From positions 123,765,324-123,829,323 of the forward strand of contig NC_134460.1 of the NCBI RefSeq assembly GCF_047948215.1: a DNA stretch of 64,000 nucleotides, given 5' to 3'. Numbering within the stretch: position 1 is the first letter of the stretch; each line of letters opens with the position of its first letter. The notes below the pieces were generated by a model. That model was given only the letters and a program-made list of their open reading frames with translations, ran no database searches and had not been told where the DNA came from. Origin of the DNA: Lycorma delicatula (taxonomy: Eukaryota > Arthropoda > Insecta > Hemiptera > Fulgoridae). This document shows, one piece after another, positions 1 through 10,062 of this stretch. The translations under genes were made by a program, and so were the position numbers.

Positions 1-2
1 AA

Positions 3-308
3 GTGTGAACGCAATTTTTTACAGGGCATGGGTCGTTCAGGTCCTATTTATGTGCGAGACTAAGGGTAGATAACAACAACTGTCCTTACTGTGGGGCTTA
101 TGATTCCCCTGAACATGTAGTATTTGAATGTAACCGTTGGACTGAAAGCAGGCAATCCTGTGTAAGACGTATAGGGCCATTATCTACGGAGAATGTGGTG
201 GATAAAATGCTACTTAACGAGGATAACTTTAAAGTGATCTCGTCGTTTATAACCGCAGTTATAAAGAAGAAAGATGAGGAAGCTCGTCAAGAAGAAACCG
301 CTCACTGA
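3..308 (+). pseudogene. C-terminal end of an R1/I-like LINE ORF2
   Basis: The plus strand reads TQFFTGHG, then NNCPYCGAYDSPEHVVFEC, then RWTESRQ, ending at a TGA at 306-308. The TGHG motif followed by a C-x2-C-x8-H-x4-C zinc-knuckle is the usual C-terminal tail of ORF2 in R1/I/jockey-type non-LTR retrotransposons, downstream of the reverse transcriptase. Only the last 100 or so codons lie in the window, and an in-frame TGA at 6-8 suggests the copy is dead or was cut there. It is followed by a 3'-UTR and poly(A) tail, as expected of a reverse-transcribed insertion. A related knuckle lies on the minus strand at 39.3-39.6 kb. Exact clade is not settled by this short piece. Confidence 0.8.
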
Positions 309-503
309 TGACGGCTTGTCGTAGGTGGAATTTCCACCTACGAAATAAAAGAGCTAACCGGTAAACTGACCTGCCGTGCCGGACATACAGCCGGCGGGCG
401 GGGAGGCGAGCTAGAGTAAAGGACACTCCTCTGGCGCGAGTCAAACTTGATTGTAGATCCGTTCCAGAGGAGTAGGTGGGAATATAAAAAAAAAAAAAAA
501 AAA
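309..503 (+). mobile_element. LINE 3'-UTR with hairpin and poly(A) tail
   Basis: This segment follows the LINE stop codon and ends in a run of about 18 A from 486. It holds a perfect 11-bp inverted repeat at 320-342 (CGTAGGTGGAA facing its complement across one T) right after the ORF. The GC-rich part at 355-430 is recognisable, reversed, at 15.01-15.09 kb, so it belongs to a repeated LINE family. The 61-codon minus-strand frame over it is a shadow. Confidence 0.75.
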
Positions 504-831
504 GGTCAACAAAGTGTACCCACCGGATTGGTCTAGTGGTTAACGCGTCTTCCCAAATCAGCTGATTTGGTAGTCGAGAGTTACAGCGTTCAAGTCCTAG
601 TAAAGCCAGTTATTTTTACATGGATTTGAATACTATATGGTGGATACCGGTGTTCTTTGGTGGTTGGGTTTCAACTAACTACACATCTCAGGAATGGTCG
701 AACTGAGAATGTACAAGACTACACTTCATTTACACTCATACATATCATCCTCATTCATCCTCTGAAGAATTATCTAAACGGTAGTTACCGGAGGCTAAAC
801 AGGAAAAAGAAAAAAAAAGGTCTACAAAGTG
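502..831 (+). mobile_element. tRNA-derived SINE (family 1), complete with TSDs
   Basis: The body (517-816) starts with a tRNA-like head: an A box TGGTCTAGTGG at 529-539 matches TRGYNNARNGG, and a B box GTTCAAGTCC lies at 588-597. An unrelated body and an A-rich tail at 802-816 follow. It is flanked by 15-bp target-site duplications, AAGGTCAACAAAGTG at 502-516 and AAGGTCTACAAAGTG at 817-831, differing at one base. This is a RNA polymerase III-transcribed element mobilised by a LINE. It inserted just behind the poly(A) tail of the LINE at 1-503. Other copies lie at 12.8-13.3, 28.0-28.3 and 32.45-32.7 kb. Confidence 0.92.
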
Positions 832-1735
832 CGGATGGATAACCGGACCGACGATTGGTTTCTTGCCACCTACAACGTCCTGTCCAATGCACACTATCCC
901 TTACATTGTACCATCAGTACTGCCAGCGTACTTCAGATTCATCAGGTAATCATAAAATTCGTCCTCGAAAACTTACAATTTGAAATTGAATAATATATTC
1001 TCCATCTACGTTCGTTTAACATGTTATTTTTCTTTAAATGTAGAATCGTTGTAAAATTTATATTTTTTAATTGCGTTGAGATCTTAATTTTTACGAGTTA
1101 TTTGTAAAATGTACATGTTGTGATTAATGTATTTTGTACTTAAAGATCCTATTTTCATGAGATTTGAAAATTTTATTCTGTATTTTTGTTGTGCATGCGA
1201 ATGAACATTCACAACTTTTTACCTAAGTGAATTTGTGTCTAACAATGTGGGTAAAACTTTAACGAATATAAAAATAAATACGTAGGTGTCGAAATATCTT
1301 TCTTCATTGAAGTCTGTTACAACTAGTACAGACATAAATAGGTAACTAAGTTACTACTAAATACAAAGGTGATTAAAAAATCCCTGAGAACAATAAAATT
1401 AAAGACCTAGAAGCATATGATAATTTTCTCATTCAATATTCACGAACAAAATTTATTTAATTTCTACAAATTTAGAAACTGTTGTAATATTAATATTATA
1501 AATAAATTATACAATATAATAAATAATAAAATTAATAAGATAAACAATATAAAATTATTATCAGATAAAACTGAAAAAATGTACAGTAAAAATTAATTCA
1601 CTCCATATAGTCAAAAAAAAGAAAAATGTTATAAAAAAATTAATATAACACCTGCTTACACTACAAATAATAAATTAATTAAATATATTAATAAAAATTA
1701 TAATTAGACGATAAACAGTAATGATTTCAACCTTA
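832..1735. other. AT-rich stretch without recognisable gene
   Basis: No codon-like open frame, RNA gene or repeat known from elsewhere in the window was seen here. The sequence becomes very AT-rich after about 950. Confidence 0.5.
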
Positions 1736-1737
1736 AA

Positions 1738-2064
1738 AAACAAGGGGTATATAGTTTAGGTTGTGAGGATTGCGATATGCTATTTGTCGGCATGACCAAT
1801 AGTAAATTGCAAAAGAACACATTGATAATATTAAAAAAATAAACCTGAAAATTCTAATTTTGCTAAACATATTTTAGATAATTGTCATACGTACAGCCCA
1901 AATACATTTATTCAAATTTTAGATATTTCTTGCCATCATTTAATACACATAATTTAGAGAAATTCCATTTATATAGTAACCAAAAAAATTTAATTAATGA
2001 ACAGAGATTTTTTGAAGAAGATAAATTATTTAAACAAGTACTAAATACAAACATAAGGAAATAA
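1738..2064 (+). pseudogene. Penelope-like element, GIY-YIG endonuclease fragment
   Basis: Successive plus-strand frames read GVYSLGCEDCDMLFVGMT, then NSNFAKHILDNCH, then LEKFHLYS..NLINEQRFF, ending in TAA at 2062-2064. GVY followed by FVG corresponds to the GIY and YIG motifs. The SNFAKHI and later NEQ segments fit the C-terminal endonuclease of Penelope-like retroelements, which nicks target DNA. The copy is interrupted by an in-frame TAA near 1840, a phase change and a TAG near 1950. No reverse transcriptase was seen upstream. The 60-codon open frame at 1882-2064 is only the end of this fragment, not a separate gene. Assignment rests on motif order read by eye. Confidence 0.7.
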
Positions 2065-2325
2065 TAATCTTACAAAGATTACAAAGTAATACATTTACAA
2101 CGTTTTATTATTCATCGAAATTTAGAACACTCAGTTAGTTCGCAGTGGAAATAGATTTCGACTGGCTTCTTGTACTATCGTGGTACTGTACAGTCGAAAT
2201 AAGAACTATTATACCGTAGTAGTACAACAATGCTAAAACTACTTCAGACAGCCCAGGTAAACTACTCCTAATTTGTGTTCAGCTAACTAAACGTTAACGA
2301 GTAATACGTAAATTTGTAAACTTCA

Positions 2326-2612
2326 TTGGATTGTAGGAACAATATTATTTTATTCTGTTATCAAAATCTGTTAAAATATAAAATTTAAAAAAAAAATACA
2401 TGTTAAATATATGTAATAGACAATAGATGTACAATAATAAGTTATAAACAATTTTTAAGCTTTCCATATAATAAGCAAAAGATAGAAAAATTTGTTACAA
2501 ACCTCTTACCGGCCCGATTTCACTTATTAAACGACTCATAATCATAAGAATTGTATCATTCCTGTAAATGTGATATGTATTACATATCAATGAAATCGGA
2601 CTTTCATTGTTT
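2326..2612. mobile_element. Partial copy of a palindromic foldback element (family E)
   Basis: This region matches the left arm and loop of the long palindrome at 49.83-51.02 kb. Shared features are the AAATACATGTTAAATATATG stretch, the TTCCATATAATAAG stretch, the CTTACCGGCCCGATTTCA stretch and the loop with AATCATAA. About 55 bp of loop separate the arm from the start of an inverted arm (ATGAAATCGG near 2590-2600). Most of the right arm is missing. The minus-strand open frame across 2495-2686 has no recognisable product. Confidence 0.75.
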
Positions 2613-2639
2613 CGAAAATCTCGAATTTTGTCTAACAAT

Positions 2640-2865
2640 ATTTGAAGTATTTTTTGAAAATATTCTTTATTACAAATATAATTCAACTGAAATATAATGT
2701 TTTCACGCTTATATTTTAATTATTTTTCCCAATTTTCATTTCACTTTTAGGTTAGGTCATGTTTAAAACTGTAAAAATCGTTCGTTGACTTCGCCGTGCC
2801 TTCCAGTTCTGCGGAATTTTACCGGCGAAATTCTAACGAACTTCTTGACATAATTATAAGGTAAT
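2640..2865 (+). repeat. Repeat shared with 49.04-49.20 kb (inverted there)
   Basis: Blocks such as AATGTTTTCACGCTTAT, TTTTCATTTCACT and AGGTTAGGTCATGTTTA recur in reverse orientation at 49,035-49,195. The distal part is an imperfect hairpin: GTTCGTTGACTTCGCCG faces CGGCGAAATTCTAACGAAC at about 2781-2842. The other copy has matching compensated arms (CGTTGG with CCGACG), so the hairpin belongs to the element. It lies close to foldback family E in both places and may be part of it. Confidence 0.65.
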
Positions 2866-3246
2866 GATAGGTGAAACTGAGTGGTAATTAGTATAAATTT
2901 TTGTCAGTATTATTAAAATCTAATTAATAGACGTTAATTATTAGTATTACTATTATATGTTCTAATAATAAATCAAATTATAGGATTTTAGTTAATTATG
3001 AAGTATAAATCATTAAAAGTATACTTCTGCTGTCATAGAGGTTTCCTTACAACTCTAATAGTTTAAAACTATGTAGAAATTACACCGAAGAAAAATAAAA
3101 TTTACTAATTATTTTTAATATAAGACCTACAAAAAAATCATAAATAATTGCATAAAAGTACGAGTATATCTTGTATGAAATAATTATTTACAACTGTGAA
3201 GAAAAACAGAATATAAAGAACATACGCATAAATTAGCTTTACGTGT

Positions 3247-3396
3247 TTTTTCCAGGACCACAGTTAGGTATTACTTCAGAGGATGAGATGAATGTTTTGT
3301 AGCGTAAAAAGAAAAAGGCCTTGTCTGACCGGAATTCGAAGCCGAGACCTTCGGATGAAAGGCCGAGATGCTACCACTCGCGCCATAGAGGCCGGC
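3247..3396 (-). mobile_element. tRNA-derived SINE (family 2)
   Basis: Read on the minus strand, the head has an A box within TGGCGCGAGTGGTAGC and a B box in GGCTTCGAATTCC. The tail CATCCTCTGAAGTAATACC is the same tail found in SINE family 1. A T-run at 3246-3252 is the A tail on the other strand. ACGTGT occurs at both edges (3241-3246, 3397-3402) as a weak candidate target duplication. The head differs from family 1, making this a distinct SINE with a shared tail. Confidence 0.75.
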
Positions 3397-3402
3397 ACGT
3401 GT

Positions 3403-4455
3403 AAAATCTTGAATGCACAACACTACACGTTTTCAAAATTCGTCACATATAGATTGCAATTGTGAGAATAATTTAAATTAGTTTATAGAACATCGGTTTT
3501 TAATCGGTTTAAGCAGTAGAATGATTTTTATTAAGGTAATGATTAGTTGAATTATGCATTCTACAGATAGACGGACCAATCTACTAGAGTCGAGTATAGT
3601 ACGCGGCAAAAAAATTAGCGTAGAATATAATTATTAAACAATTATAACGTTTTTATTTATTGTCTTAAAATATAATTATTACACTTATTTTTTTTCTTTT
3701 AATAAAAACGGATAAGTAAATATAAGAATTTTTTAAAGCAAAACTAAAAGGGTTAAGAAAAAGTAAAACATTTGAAAAGACTGCTCAAATTAATTACTTA
3801 GGTAAGGATTAGATTTTAAACTCTGAAAAAAATACATTAACAATGTCATTCTCTTTTTACAGAAAATTAGACATTTTTTGAAAAATAATTGTGAATAATA
3901 ATAAAACAATGAAATTGTATATTAATTAGCCATTGAAATAAATGCTAGTATAAGAAAACGTTAAAAGAAGAGACGTAAAAAACTGTCATAAAAACTAAGT
4001 ATATCTTTCGATTGTTAAAACATCATAATTACAAATAAATTTGTGTATACAAAAATGATAACTAGAAAAAATGCGAGCTGAAGGTCCACCGTAAAAATGT
4101 TAATTGGTTTATTTTTCATTTCATATGATTTTGTTAAGTGTTTTTCCCAACTGTAACTAAATAACGTTCATAAATTTAGCGTACTAAGAACAACAAAAAC
4201 TTTCACAACGAAAAGCTCCAAATCCCTGAACATTTTTAGTTGTTTCTTAAGTTATGATTTTTTGACACAATCCCAATTTTTTCCTTTTTTATCCCCAAAA
4301 TACAAATATAATTTTAGATAAATCGTTCGTATAAATAAGTATAAACCCTACAAACGAATGAATCGTTCGTTCGCTGCGCGCAGCCATCCCGCGCATTACG
4401 TTGTTCGCTCTGCGCCAATAGCAGCTAAAATAAAAATGTGACCACCACATATATC
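3403..4455. other. AT-rich stretch without recognisable gene
   Basis: No supported gene. A GC-rich island near 4365-4400 (CGTTCGCTGCGCGCAGCC) stands out from its surroundings but shows no matching partner in the window. Confidence 0.45.
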
Positions 4456-4680
4456 AAAAAATCTGATCTGAATACCACATGACTTCCTTGTACGCCTATT
4501 AAATTACATACACGCATTTTTAAAAGTACATAAAATGTGATTTCACTAATAACTTCTGATTTTTTGGTTTTTTTTTTGTAAAAGTTTTTTACAATCAGAT
4601 GTTAAAATTATTAATACATTAATATACTTAAATTAAAAAAATAGTTATAAATAGAAAATGAAAAAAGAAAAAAGGAACAA
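4456..4680 (-). mobile_element. Helentron-like family A, truncated (hairpin end only)
   Basis: It carries the A-rich flank, ATCTGA, and the subterminal inverted repeat ACTTCCTTGTACG followed by CCTATTAAATTACAT, then the AT-rich arm. It stops after about 225 bp and lacks the middle and ACTTCC-terminal halves seen in full copies. Confidence 0.8.
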
Positions 4681-5189
4681 AATGTTGCAAATCAAAAAAA
4701 ATAAACAGGAAGAAAATATTGCAAGCAAAGAAAGAATAAAAAGATTGAGAATGATGAATGTAAAGAGAGAAAAAATTTGAAAACTAGAGAACGTGAACAC
4801 AAATTAAGATCAAAAAAATTATATCAAACCAAAAAGCGATTAAATGATTGACAACAAAACACATAAACGAGATAATGATCAACTCCGACTTAAGGAGAAT
4901 ATTGTTCGACAATATCGGAGTAATGATCTAAGAGATAAGAATTTTTGCAATTTATTAAAAATCGGGCATGTACGCTTCTCTGTATATGTTGTTCTTGTGA
5001 GAGTCTATTTTTCAGTCACTCTGTAGTTAACTTTAATGTAGATAAAATTAAACAGAAATTGTAGAATAATTAAATAAAATTAAACAGGAATTAAACTAGA
5101 TATCCAAAAATAGTACGGTTTTAAATTGTAATTTTCAATTAATATTAAATAATCAGATGTTTCACCAAATCTGTTACCTATACATATAT

Positions 5190-5848
5190 GTAATAATGCC
5201 TATTAAATTACATATACACATATTAAAAATAATAAAATTTTATTTCACTAATAACTTCTAATTTTTTTCATATTTTTTTTTATTTATAGCTATTATTATA
5301 TTATTAGTCATTGTAAAACTTTTTTTACAATCACTGGATTATAATTATTAATAAATGAATATATTTAAATAAAAAAAAAAGAATGAGATGAAATCTGATT
5401 CGAACCGATTGTGCCTTCCCTTGCAAGATTCAAATATTTCATTAATTAAAATTTTATTTGACTATAACTCTGGAACCAATGAAAATAAGTACCACTTATG
5501 ATATAGCGTTGAAAAGCTCTCAATGAGGACTTATTAGCGCAATTAAGAAAAAGTCCAAACTCCAAGCCTTTTTTTGGATTTTGGGATTTTTTAGATACTT
5601 TTGGTTCAGTCGATTACAATCAAAAGCGGAGGTGCAAAACTAGATGTTACAACAGTCCTAAATCCAAAATATCAACATACTACGGCTAATAGTTTTTGAG
5701 TTCTGCGAGATACATACGTACGTACAACCGTTACGCCGGAAGTAGTCAAAATGGATTCAGGGATGGTCAAAATGGATATTTCGTTGAAATTTGAAAACCG
5801 ACATTTTTCGCAATCACAATACTTCCTTTACTTCGTACAAGGAAATAA
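5190..5848 (-). mobile_element. Helentron-like family A copy
   Basis: It contains the diagnostic order of family A: CCTATTAAATTACATATACAC, a conserved block with AATGAAAATAAGTACCACTT, the central dyad around CCAAAATCC, the GTCAAAATGGAT pair, and the terminal ACTTCCTTTACTTCGTACAAGG at 5821-5848. The outer hairpin end is degraded. It is non-coding, so mobilisation would need a helicase supplied in trans if the Helentron reading is right. Confidence 0.85.
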
Positions 5849-6635
5849 CAAACAAAGAAATAAACCCACGCACCATCCTTTTTTTATTGGAAAGACAATA
5901 AGGAATATTAATTAGCAGATAAAATAAATAGAATTTTTATACAGATCTAGAATAAATATTTCTACTGTGTTTAAATATTGAAAATTAAACAACCACTGAA
6001 TTTAAAGCTAACTTTACCTTTTCGACAAGAATTTTCTAAAACAATTGTTCTTACTTTGATGCCCAACATTTTTTATATTTTTTACTCTTATTCTGTAAAC
6101 GCATATAAAAATGTTTATAAATATTTTTTTAACACGATTCTCAGTACCTAATGTTGGTGATTGTTTAACAATCGAAATGGCCATCTTTTTTTAGACTTTT
6201 TATCTTTTTATTGTGAAGATCTTTTGATGTTTTAATTTCTTCAATGAAAATGAAAAACAATGAACCAGTATTTGGTGAAAAGGAATAATTTTAATACAAT
6301 AAAATATATAAATCCTTCCATTTACTCAGTAAATTCTGAATGGTATATGTAATAAGGAGTAACCTATTGATTTTAATCTGGGCTTAATGTCTAGTGGTTA
6401 TTCCAGTGGACTCCAATCAGATATAAACCGTAAGCTATTAAACTTGATCTGAATTCAACAAGAGGCAATTAATTTTTCAATGGGTATAGAATTACTACCG
6501 GTGAATATCTTCCATTCAAATCTAATTGACATATCCTACATATTGAGAAATTTATTAGCGAAATTTAACCGTATGATTTCTTAGTGATCTAATACCTGCA
6601 ATTAGTGTACAATTGTATCTAACTATTTATAAAAA
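5849..6635. other. No recognisable gene
   Basis: AT-rich sequence between two family A copies. A short TGTCTAGTGGTTA at 6388-6400 recalls a SINE A box but lacks a B box and tail. Confidence 0.45.
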
Positions 6636-7311
6636 TCTGATGTGGACACCTTATGACATCCTTGTACGCCTATTAAATTACATATACACATTTTTAAAAG
6701 TATATAAAATTTTATTTCGTTAAAAACTTCCGATGTTTTTCGTATTTTCTTCTTTTTTTATTGTTATTATTGAATTATTATTATTTAATGTAAACATTTA
6801 TTTTGTTGCAATCAAGAGTTAATAATTATTAATAAATTAATATATTTAAATTAAAAAAAGTTAAAAAAAAGAAAGGAAATGAAATATTTCATTAATTAAA
6901 ATTTTATTTGGCTATAACTCTGGAACCAATGAAAATAAGTACCACTTACGATATATCGTTGAAAAGCTCGCAATGAGGGCTTATTACTGTAGTTAAGAAA
7001 AGGTCCAAAATGTTTGGACACTTTTGGTTCAGTCGATTGCAATCAAAGGGGAGGTGCAAAATTAGATATTACAACAAAATATATGAATTATTACATCTAA
7101 AATTAGATATTAATTGGATATTAAATCCAAAATTTCAACATCCTACGGCAAATCGTTTTTGAATTATGCGTGATATATACGTACGTACAGACCGTCACCT
7201 GAAACTAGTCAAAATGGATTCAGGGATGGTCAAAATGGATATTTTCGTTGAAATCTAAACACCGAAAGTTTTCGCGATTACAATACTTCCTTTACTTCCT
7301 ACAAGGAAGTA
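6636..7311 (-). mobile_element. Helentron-like family A, near full length
   Basis: Both ends are present. On the left is TCTGATGTGGACACC with a nearby ATCCTTGTACG (subterminal repeat). On the right is CAATACTTCC...CTACAAGGAAGT. The length of about 676 bp is close to other copies. The central block has lost part of the CCAAAATCC dyad and carries a short local duplication near 7075-7125 (ATTAGATATTA repeats). Confidence 0.9.
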
Positions 7312-8023
7312 AAAAGTTGTAAGTACGTGTACTGGCGTGTTTGAAGCTTAATATATTTTGAAAGGAGAAACCGATTTTGATGTAATTTTGTACAGACTCG
7401 TGTGTATGGAGCAAATTTTTGTTAAGGTTTGGGTTCAACATCCCCAGGGGGTGGGGGACCGTTTTTGGGGTTCATTTTCTAGAAATTTCCAAACGTAACC
7501 CCACTTTATATTAAGTTCAGTACATGCGTGCATGTTTACCTTACCATTTTTAATATGATACTCTCGGTATTGCTACACCGTGTAATAATTATAATTATAA
7601 TTATAATAATAAATGTGATACAGGTTGAGTAATGTTGTTGAAAATATTAACTTATATTATTACGTTTACGTTCAGCTTTCTTTAATAAAATACCGCACTA
7701 ATTTTGCGAATTAACACAAAAAGAACAATAGAAATGAGCAACCGACTTATGAAAAGTTGCTAACCATGATGCAAAATTAATATACAGAAAAAATTACATT
7801 ATATATTAGCGATAAGTCAGAAACCTATGAAAATACATCGTAATAAATACTTTAAAATTAAAACCCTTTTGATTGGTATAATTGGTACCGACACACCTAA
7901 ACAATGCTGTTCGGTGAGAAGAGTTACCGGACCAGGTTAGGAATTTCATGGGAATATGTGAGGGCGGACTATCATTTTCACGCTTCGAGTTGGGTCCGGT
8001 CCGGCATGTAAAGAGGGTAGGAG
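7312..8023. other. Non-coding stretch leading to a promoter-like site
   Basis: No gene was recognised. The last 150 bp (7880-8023) are more GC-rich and contain GGTCCGGTCCGG, just upstream of a TATA box. An 82-codon minus-strand open frame here (7806-8054) has no recognisable domain and is probably chance. Confidence 0.4.
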
Positions 8024-8059
8024 TATAAATACTCCGAGGAAGACCATTTGACATCAGTC
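8024..8059 (+). promoter_or_regulatory. Core promoter: TATA box plus arthropod initiator
   Basis: TATAAATA at 8024-8031 is followed by TCAGTC at 8054-8059. The initiator A is 32 bases downstream of the first T of the TATA box, the canonical spacing. TCAGT is the arthropod initiator consensus. This layout is typical of LTR retrotransposon promoters and of some insect genes. No coding sequence follows within the next kilobase, so an orphan or solo LTR is a reasonable reading, but LTR boundaries were not found. Confidence 0.55.
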
Positions 8060-8119
8060 TAAGCGAGATATTATGATGTTAGTGGAATAGGTTATTAAAG
8101 TCTAGGGAGAATACTCTAT

Positions 8120-8128
<9 letters not shown>

Positions 8129-8170
<42 letters not shown>
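8129..8170. repeat. (AT)n microsatellite
   Basis: About 21 uninterrupted AT units, 70 bp downstream of the initiator-like site. Confidence 0.95.
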
Positions 8171-8172
<2 letters not shown>

Positions 8173-8463
8173 ATTTAGTTTTAAAATAAGGAATAAAGCG
8201 AAAATGGAGAAGTATAAATACTATTTGTTTAGTTTCCTACGGGATACAAATAGTTTTATTTACGGCTAATTTCTAGAGCAAAATGTGGTATGTGAACACA
8301 GTTTAAAATTTTAATGAGCGAAAGAGGATTTAGAGTATTATCTTTATTTACTATTCTAATTACGATTTGTCATTCGTAGATATACCATGCGCAACCCAAT
8401 GAGATTCTTAATTTTCCTAATACGTTGTTATAAACTCATTCTCATAATATATTAAAACATTAA

Positions 8464-8985
8464 AATTTTCGGTACTTACGTATTAACGCCACCGCAGTTA
8501 CAGCTTTATTTTTTAAAAAAGTAGACAATCGGATTTTGGTGGAAAATGAACAGTCTCTTTATTAATTTTAATAAATGGTTATTTGTATTTATTTATTTTA
8601 TAAATATAATTTAACCAAACTTAACCTACGCTCGCTTCGCTCGCTAACCTTGGTGACTAATTAACACCGTAATTTTTTTAGTATTTATTTAATAAATTCA
8701 GTAATTATTACTATTATTTATTTAAATATGATTATTTAAATAATCAAAACACTCCTGTTAATTAGTCAAGGTTAGCGATCGAAGCAAGCGTAGGTTAAGT
8801 TTGGTTTAATTATATTTATAAAATAAATAAATATAAATAACCATTTATTAAAATTAATAAACAGACTGTTTTGAATTTATATTAAAATCTTTATCGGCCC
8901 ATTTTCCACCGAAATCCAATTGACTACTTTGTTTTTAAATAAAGCTGTAGCTGCGGTGGCGTTAATACGTAAGCACCAAATTTTC
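8464..8985. mobile_element. Foldback element with long inverted arms (family G)
   Basis: The left arm (8464-8685) and right arm (about 8750-8985) are inverted copies. Matching landmarks are CTTACGTATTAACGCCACCG, ACAGCTTTATTT, GGTGGAAAATG, AATAAATGGTTATTT and CGCTCGCTTCGCTCGC, which corresponds to GCGATCGAAGCAAGC on the right. About 65 bp of AT-rich loop separates them. The right arm carries about 30 extra bases between the CAGTCT-like and ATTTTCC blocks. There is no coding capacity. This is a foldback or MITE-type DNA element able to form a long hairpin. Confidence 0.88.
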
Positions 8986-9388
8986 TAAATGATCCGATAA
9001 AATACAATATAATTTCAGTTTTTAAAAAGTATGGTAAAATTTACTTCTAGCAGCAGAATGTAATTATTTTCTTAAAAAGATTAATACGTCGTACTTTCTG
9101 CTTATTGTTTAATCTTTTTCCCCGTTAATCGCTTTCTCAGATAAATCTGTTTCATAGGTACATATAAAACTATACATGTTACGATTAAATATATATATAG
9201 ATATGTTATATAGTATACAAGTACGTTTAATTCGATTAATGTACTTTAGAGTGGTTGAACATTAATAAAACTATTAATAAATTCTCTTAATTTGATACTA
9301 TTAATAATGCCTTAATTTTAATCCTATGAAAAAGATCTCAAGAACATAGATTTTAAAATAATATTTCTTCATCTAAACGAACCACCGT

Positions 9389-9833
9389 GGTTACCGAATC
9401 GTTTTGGTTATTGCGGACAATTACCATATTCTGTTGGTAAAAGTTGACAATTTTGTAACGAAATCACTTCTAAATAGATAAGACCATGAATTTAAAAATG
9501 CTCTTCTCAATTTCGGGATTTCAGTTCAAAAATTGAATTAAAATTAATCATTTTCAAACGTGAGAATAATCAATTAATAGTTAACTCTTAAATACATAGT
9601 CTGGGTCTAACACCCGAATTGTTATTTAACCCAATTTATTTTCAATTTTTGTTGCGGGAAAAAATTTTTGAATCCCAACTGAACGTTTTTCATTAAATAC
9701 AGTCATTTTGTTCGTTCAAACCGTTCTAAATTCATACTTTTGAGCGATTTCATTACAGAATTGTCAACTTTAACCAACAGCCTATGGTAAAAGTAAATAA
9801 TGATCAAAACTATTTGGTAAAAGTCCGAATTAA
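9389..9833. mobile_element. Inverted-repeat element with about 90-bp arms
   Basis: GGTTACCGAATCG through CTGTTGGTAAAAGTTGACAA and GAAATC at 9389-9475 is mirrored by GATTTCATTACAG, TTGTCAACTTTAACCAACAG and GATCAAAACTATTTGG at 9745-9818. The interior of about 260 bp holds no gene. A second perfect hairpin overlaps the right edge (TTGGTAAAAGTCCGAA at 9814-9829 facing its complement at 9852-9867), followed by several ACCGGTA motifs to 9930. The arrangement suggests either one complex foldback or two adjacent ones. Confidence 0.8.
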
Positions 9834-9939
9834 ATGTTTTTTCAAGATTTTTTCGGACTTTTACCAAGTGACTTGGTAAATGTTACAATTTACCGGTAAA
9901 ACTTAAGATTTACCGGTATTCGGGGTTTTACCGTAACAT

Positions 9940-10062
9940 ATATATGTATGTTTGTTCCATCGTAACAGATCATCGGTGAACCGATTTAGATCAATGACCC
10001 CGCGTTGGAATTCTTACGTTACCGAGAATGTTAGGCTATATAAATATTTATATATGTATATG
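9940..10062 (+). repeat. Interspersed repeat H, copy 1
   Basis: TATGTTTGTTCCATCGTAAC, GAACCGATTTAGA, CCGCGTTGGAATTCTTACG and GGCTATATAAATAT recur at 15.54-15.66 and 52.56-52.67 kb in the same order and orientation. Non-coding. The 52.6 kb copy sits upstream of a Helitron-like end, so H may be an internal part of a Helitron family. Confidence 0.8.

Noticed and set aside
529..597. tRNA gene at the SINE head
   Set aside because: Flanking target duplications, A-rich tail and further copies show a SINE.
2749..2757. TTAGG-like telomeric repeat
   Set aside because: Only about two units and part of a dispersed repeat.
6388..6440. Possible SINE fragment (TGTCTAGTGGTTA)
   Set aside because: Only the A-box word matches; B box, body and tail are missing.
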